From NCBI GenBank assembly GCA_027005175.1, contig JALTMC010000311.1, positions 1-5,621 on the forward strand: 5,621 nucleotides of DNA, written 5' to 3'. The position numbers were made by a program, and so were the translations under genes. The notes beneath the pieces were generated by a model. That model did not search any database. It was not told where the DNA came from and saw only the letters and a program-made list of their open reading frames with translations. This document shows positions 5,561-5,621 of this stretch, piece by piece (position 1 is the stretch's first letter; the number at the start of each line of letters is the position of its first letter). Source of the stretch: Myxococcales bacterium (GTDB lineage: Bacteria > Myxococcota_C > UBA6777).

Positions 5561-5621
5561 ATGATCTCTTATTGTTTACCGATTCAAAAGAATACCTGTG
5601 AAGAGGTGCGTCAAACGATTG
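5561..5621 (+). CDS. aroD: Possible N-terminus of type I 3-dehydroquinate dehydratase, truncated by window end
   Basis: An open frame begins at ATG 5561 (or TTG 5555, just after an in-frame TGA at 5552-5554) and runs off the right edge after 20 codons. The residues MISYCLPIQKNTCEEVRQTI fit the usual beginning of type I dehydroquinases: a first strand ending in a C/V-x-P-I-like motif, then a Thr-x-Glu-Glu helix start. The position next to aroKE supports this, since the enzyme makes the 3-dehydroshikimate that the AroE domain reduces. No good Shine-Dalgarno precedes either start, and no catalytic residue is in view, so both the gene and its identity are tentative. Confidence 0.38.
   Translation, partial: MISYCLPIQKNTCEEVRQTI

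Overview
The window carries a compact aromatic amino acid (shikimate/chorismate) biosynthesis cluster, all on the + strand. In order it holds the 3' part of a type I-beta DAHP synthase (aroF), an unrecognised exported and very basic protein, EPSP synthase (aroA), and a fused shikimate kinase-shikimate dehydrogenase (aroK-aroE). The first 20 codons of what may be a type I 3-dehydroquinate dehydratase (aroD) run off the right edge. Together these would cover the entry step and most of the later steps: DAHP synthase, dehydroquinase (if the last call holds), shikimate dehydrogenase, shikimate kinase and EPSP synthase. DHQ synthase (aroB) and chorismate synthase (aroC) are not in view.

Layout. aroF ends at 974. 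Positions 975-1351 have no gene but hold two kinds of direct repeat: a 26-bp-period unit that starts inside the aroF stop region, and a 50-bp tandem duplication that begins inside an imperfect palindrome. The exported protein (1352-2374) has a strong Shine-Dalgarno and a signal peptide. A 217-nt spacer (2375-2591) with several possible hairpins and a T8 tract precedes aroA (2592-3890). aroA and aroKE are tightly coupled: the TTG start of aroKE overlaps the TGA stop of aroA as TTGA. After aroKE there is a 321-nt gene-free stretch (5240-5560) with a 27-bp hairpin-forming direct repeat, then the possible start of aroD.

Organism. It is a bacterium of moderate GC (about half) that uses ATG and TTG starts with clear Shine-Dalgarno sites. 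The AroK-AroE fusion, the type I-beta DAHP synthase and the GPAGTTMRFL-type EPSP synthase point away from the standard enterobacterial arrangement. A deltaproteobacterial/Myxococcota-like or similar lineage is possible, but the sequence alone does not settle this. The aro enzymes are intact, with catalytic residues present. The repeat-rich spacers and the unrelated exported gene between pathway genes suggest local insertion or rearrangement. No mobile element, tRNA, rRNA or CRISPR array was recognised.
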